DNA of 7,127 nt, from positions 63,958-71,084 of the forward strand of contig KI543199.1 in NCBI GenBank assembly GCA_000496215.1, read 5' to 3'. The notes beneath the pieces are model-generated. The model was not told the origin of the DNA. It did no database searches and saw only the letters and a program-made list of their open reading frames with translations. The stretch is from an uncultured archaeon A07HN63 (GTDB taxonomy: Archaea; Halobacteriota; Halobacteria; Halobacteriales; Haloferacaceae). Both the position numbers and the translations under genes were made by a program. Shown here piece after piece: positions 5,018 through 7,127 of the stretch (positions are counted from its first letter, which is position 1; each line of letters starts with the position of its first letter).

Positions 5018-5797
5018 ATGCCCGACTCGGATTCGACGCCGACCAACGAGTGGGACGGCAGCGATTACGACGCGACCTGTGGGTTCGTCCACGAGGAAGC
5101 GACGGACCTTGTCGACGTACTCGATCCTCAGCCCGGCGAGCGCGTGCTCGATCTCGGCTGTGGCACGGGCCACCTGACCGACGCAATCCGCGAACGCGGC
5201 GCGACCGCTGTTGGAATCGACAGCGCCGAATCGATGATCGCCGAAGCCCGCGAGCAACACCCCGAGTGTAAGTTTGTCCACGCCGACGCCAGAGCGCACG
5301 AACCCGAGCAGGCGTTCGACGCCGTGTTCTCGAATGCCGCCCTCCACTGGATTCCGGACGATGATCAGGATGCTGTCCTCGATACTGTCGCCGACGCACT
5401 GGAGCCGGGCGGTCGCTTCGTCGCCGAGTGTGGCGGCACTGGCAACGTGACGGCGATCACGACGGCTGTCGAGACCGCGCTCGCCGAACGCGGATACGAC
5501 ACTGCTCACCCGTGGTACTTCCCGAGTATCGGTGCGTACGCCAGCCGGCTCGAAGCACACGGTTTCGAGGTTCGGATGGCGGAGCTGTTCGACCGGCCGA
5601 CGATGCTGGAGCACGGTGACGACGGCCTCCGCGAGTGGCTCGATACCTTCGGTGACCACTTCTTCGGCCCTCTCTCCGCGGCCGAACGCGACGCCGTCCT
5701 CACCGATGTGGAAACCGAGCTGCGCGACGAGCTGTTCCGCGACGGCTCGTGGGTCGCCGACTACCGGCGGCTCAGATTCGTCGCTGTCAAATCGTAG
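5018..5797 (+). CDS. Class I SAM-dependent methyltransferase, trans-aconitate-methyltransferase-like
   Basis: A 259-aa Rossmann-fold methyltransferase that transfers a methyl group from S-adenosylmethionine; substrate unknown. Motif I is VLDLGCGTG (residues 43-51), the acidic ribose-binding residue is Asp68 in VGIDSAESM, motif II is HADAR (88-92), FDAVFSNAALHWIPD (100-114) forms the motif IV region and LEPGGRFVAEC (128-138) the post-II strand. The 'FSNAALHW' pattern resembles trans-aconitate 2-methyltransferase (Tam) and related small-molecule enzymes. The C-terminal half (about 150-250) carries a helical substrate-lid region ending in WVADYRRLRFVAVKS. ATG 5018 is supported by TATATA 28 bases upstream. 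There is no signal peptide, so it is cytoplasmic. It is transcribed divergently from the DsbA-like gene and converges on the DUF429 gene with a 35-base gap. Class is certain; substrate specificity cannot be read from sequence. Confidence 0.9.
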   Translation: MPDSDSTPTNEWDGSDYDATCGFVHEEATDLVDVLDPQPGERVLDLGCGTGHLTDAIRERGATAVGIDSAESMIAEAREQHPECKFVHADARAHEPEQAFDAVFSNAALHWIPDDDQDAVLDTVADALEPGGRFVAECGGTGNVTAITTAVETALAERGYDTAHPWYFPSIGAYASRLEAHGFEVRMAELFDRPTMLEHGDDGLREWLDTFGDHFFGPLSAAERDAVLTDVETELRDELFRDGSWVADYRRLRFVAVKS

Positions 5798-5810
5798 CTT
5801 CATTTCTTTC
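5798..5810 (+). terminator. Possible T-rich terminator after the methyltransferase gene
   Basis: Immediately after the TAG stop the plus strand reads CTTCATTTCTTTC, the longest pyrimidine/T-rich run in the nearby sequence. Archaeal termination commonly uses such U-rich tracts without a stable hairpin. It lies in the 35-base gap between convergent genes. Evidence is only compositional. Confidence 0.3.
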
Positions 5811-5832
5811 GGTCATCGGAACCCGCCGTCGC

Positions 5833-6606
5833 TTACCGATCAGCGAGATCGACGAACTGCCGCCACGACGCGTCGATGTCCGGGACCACGATCTGCATCG
5901 GAATCCCCGCGTCGTCTGTCGGCGGCTCGGTCGGTAGCGACGTGAGCGTATATTGGCCCGCGGCAGTCAAGACCAGCGCGTCAAGGATATCATCGCGGGC
6001 GACGTGCTTGCGATAGTAGTCATCGAGCGCAGCTTTGTAACAGGCCTGCCAATCATCTAGATGGCTGTCAAGGATGCCGAACCGGGCGGCCCGTCCCGCT
6101 GACTGTCCCTTGGGCTGGGCAACCGGATAGCCGTCGTTGAGCGCGGCGAAGCAGCACTCGGGATGGCTCTCGACGATCTCGATGCTTGGCGACTCCTCAC
6201 GGAGCAGTCGGTCGACGGCAGCGATCTTCGGGGTGATGTTCCACGCCTGTTTGGAGAGTCCAGAGCCGAGATGGGTTCGCTGTATCTCGTTTGCGCGGTC
6301 GTAGTCGGCGTCGTGGTCAGCATCGTTGAGATGTTCTATCACCGGTCGACAGGGAACCGGAAACACTGACCGCCCACGCGCACCCAGTTGCTCGCGGGCG
6401 AGCGTGTCACAGGCTCTCGGCTCGTTGCTGGGCAGCCCGGTCGGCATGTCAACCAGCACGCGCTCGGCGGCTGCGTGGTCGGCAACGACGGCGGCGAAAT
6501 CGTCGTATCGGTCGCTCCGAAGCTGGCCGGATTCGGTGTGCCATACCGCGAACCAGCCGCTCGCACAGCCATCGACGCCGACGACGTATTCAGCGTGATC
6601 GGTCAT
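5833..6606 (-). CDS. DUF429 domain protein (predicted RNase H-fold nuclease)
   Basis: A 257-aa protein of the DUF429 family, predicted to adopt an RNase H-like fold and often described as a putative nuclease. Family-typical segments are YVVGVDGCASGWFAVW (residues 7-22), VLVDMPTGLPS (50-60), the basic-to-aromatic stretch GARGRSVFPVPCRPVIE (75-91), LSKQAWNITPKI (117-128), IVESHPECCFAAL (144-156) and DDILDALVLTAAG (205-217). Conserved acids Asp12, Asp53, Glu147 and Asp205/206/209 are in positions consistent with metal-binding catalytic residues, though this is inferred from the fold. No signal peptide is present. ATG 6606 is chosen because the conserved core begins seven residues in and a weak TATA-like element lies 25-26 bases upstream; the open frame continues further upstream but looks non-coding. 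It stands alone, convergent with the methyltransferase and divergent from the ABC ATPase. Biological role unknown. Confidence 0.87.
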   Translation of the reverse strand: MTDHAEYVVGVDGCASGWFAVWHTESGQLRSDRYDDFAAVVADHAAAERVLVDMPTGLPSNEPRACDTLAREQLGARGRSVFPVPCRPVIEHLNDADHDADYDRANEIQRTHLGSGLSKQAWNITPKIAAVDRLLREESPSIEIVESHPECCFAALNDGYPVAQPKGQSAGRAARFGILDSHLDDWQACYKAALDDYYRKHVARDDILDALVLTAAGQYTLTSLPTEPPTDDAGIPMQIVVPDIDASWRQFVDLADR

Positions 6607-6627
6607 TGCAACAGCTTCGTCGCCCAC

Positions 6628-6635
6628 AGTAACAA
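6628..6635 (-). promoter_or_regulatory. Weak TATA-like element for the DUF429 gene
   Basis: On the minus strand this reads TTGTTACT, centred 25-26 bases before the ATG at 6606. It is a modest match supported mainly by position, since every other gene with an independent promoter here shows an A/T-rich element at that distance. Confidence 0.35.
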
Positions 6636-6670
6636 CCACTGCGGTATTCGCTGCGACCGGAAGCCGTGTC

Positions 6671-6678
6671 CTTTTGTG
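6671..6678 (+). promoter_or_regulatory. TATA-like element for the ABC ATPase gene
   Basis: CTTTTGTG is centred 25-26 bases before the ATG at 6700. The same CTTTTGT core appears at the promoter of the DsbA-like gene at nearly the same spacing. No Shine-Dalgarno precedes the ATG, so a leaderless transcript is expected. Confidence 0.45.
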
Positions 6679-6699
6679 GACAGCCCGGGGAATCGAACT

Positions 6700-7127
6700 A
6701 TGATCGAGGTGGCGGGCCTCCGAAAGACCTACGGCGATTTCGCCGCCGTCGTCGGCAGCGATTTCGAGATCGAACGGGGCGAGATCTTCGGCGTCGTCGG
6801 TCCCAACGGCGCGGGCAAGACGACGACGCTGAAAATGCTGGCTGGCCTCATCGAACCCACCGCCGGCACCGCGACGGTCGCCGGGTTCGACGCTGGCGAC
6901 CCCGAAATGCGCCACCAGCTCGGGTTTCTCCCCGAGGAATCGCCGCTCTACGAGGATATGACAGCCCGCTCGTATCTCCAGTTTTTCGCCGACCTCTACG
7001 ACGTGCCACGCGAGGTTGCGAGCGACCGCATCGAATCGACACTCGACCGGCTTGAACTCGAATACCGCGACCGCCGGCTCGGCGATGTCTCGAAAGGGAT
7101 GAAACGGAAGGTCGCCATCGCACGCTC
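6700..7127 (+). CDS. ABC transporter ATP-binding protein, ABC-2 export type (N-terminal part; cut by right edge)
   Basis: The first 142 residues of an ABC-type ATPase; the gene continues beyond the window. It would sit on the inner face of the membrane and power a transporter through ATP hydrolysis. Seen in order: IEVAGLRKTYGDFAAV (residues 2-17, A-loop Tyr11), Walker A GPNGAGKTT (34-42), the Q-loop region LGFLPEESPLYEDMTARSYL (74-93) with Glu in place of the usual Gln, and the ABC signature as VSKGMKRKVAIAR (130-142). The SKGM form of the signature and the LPEE Q-loop variant are typical of ATPases that pair with ABC-2-type permeases (drug, polysaccharide or Na+ export). Walker B and the H-loop lie past the edge. 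ATG 6700 is supported by the TATA-like element upstream and by the usual family N-terminus. A permease gene is likely to follow, but it is not visible. Substrate unknown. Confidence 0.93.
   Translation, partial: MIEVAGLRKTYGDFAAVVGSDFEIERGEIFGVVGPNGAGKTTTLKMLAGLIEPTAGTATVAGFDAGDPEMRHQLGFLPEESPLYEDMTARSYLQFFADLYDVPREVASDRIESTLDRLELEYRDRRLGDVSKGMKRKVAIAR

Noticed and set aside
4919..5803. Minus-strand open frame (294 codons) opposite the methyltransferase
   Set aside because: Shadow of the methyltransferase gene. It would also remove the divergent promoter region that contains a clear TATATA box.
1..7127. Search for CRISPR array, tRNA or rRNA genes, insertion sequence ends, phage or defence cassette
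   Set aside because: No regularly spaced repeats, tRNA-like cloverleaf, transposase motifs or terminal inverted repeats were seen by eye. The gene content is housekeeping in character.

Overview
The window looks like chromosomal DNA from a haloarchaeon (class Halobacteria). The base composition is GC-rich, the predicted proteins are strongly acidic (Asp/Glu-rich, Lys-poor), and most genes have an A/T-rich TATA-like element 25-28 bases before the start codon with no leader, the usual haloarchaeal leaderless arrangement. Several families seen here are archaeal or haloarchaeal: archaeal-type adenylate kinase AdkA, archaeal-type YchF GTPase, a DUF5789-like protein and a bipartite bactofilin-like protein. 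I cannot assign genus or species.

Layout, left to right. (1) Positions 1-1157, minus: a bactofilin-like (polymer-forming cytoskeletal) protein with a very acidic C-terminal tail. It runs off the left edge and is interrupted by an apparent single-base insertion near 593. (2) 1158-1323: a divergent promoter region. (3) 1324-2168, plus: a two-gene unit, a DUF5789-like 96-aa protein whose stop overlaps the start of an AdkA-type kinase that has a perfect Shine-Dalgarno. (4) 2274-2474, plus: a 66-aa conserved-looking small protein with its own promoter. (5) 2549-3730, plus: the YchF/Obg-family translation-associated GTPase. (6) 3745-4218 and 4269-4898, both minus: an FKBP-type prolyl isomerase and a cytoplasmic DsbA/FrnE-like thiol oxidoreductase. 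(7) 5018-5797, plus: a class I SAM-dependent methyltransferase, divergent from the DsbA gene. (8) 5833-6606, minus: a DUF429 (RNase H-fold) protein. (9) 6700 to the right edge, plus: the N-terminal part of an ABC transporter ATPase of the ABC-2 export type.

Functionally this is mostly housekeeping content: nucleotide metabolism, translation-associated GTPase, protein folding and disulfide chemistry, methylation, transport. I see no tRNA or rRNA, no insertion sequence, no CRISPR array, no phage or plasmid genes and no defence-type cassette. Genes are tightly packed, with convergent gaps of 14 and 35 bases and divergent promoter regions of about 90-170 bases. The points most worth a second look are the frameshift and two-part architecture of the bactofilin-like protein, the altered phosphate-binding loop of the AdkA homologue, and symmetric sequences in two core promoters. 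I do not find convincing evidence of a wholly new system.
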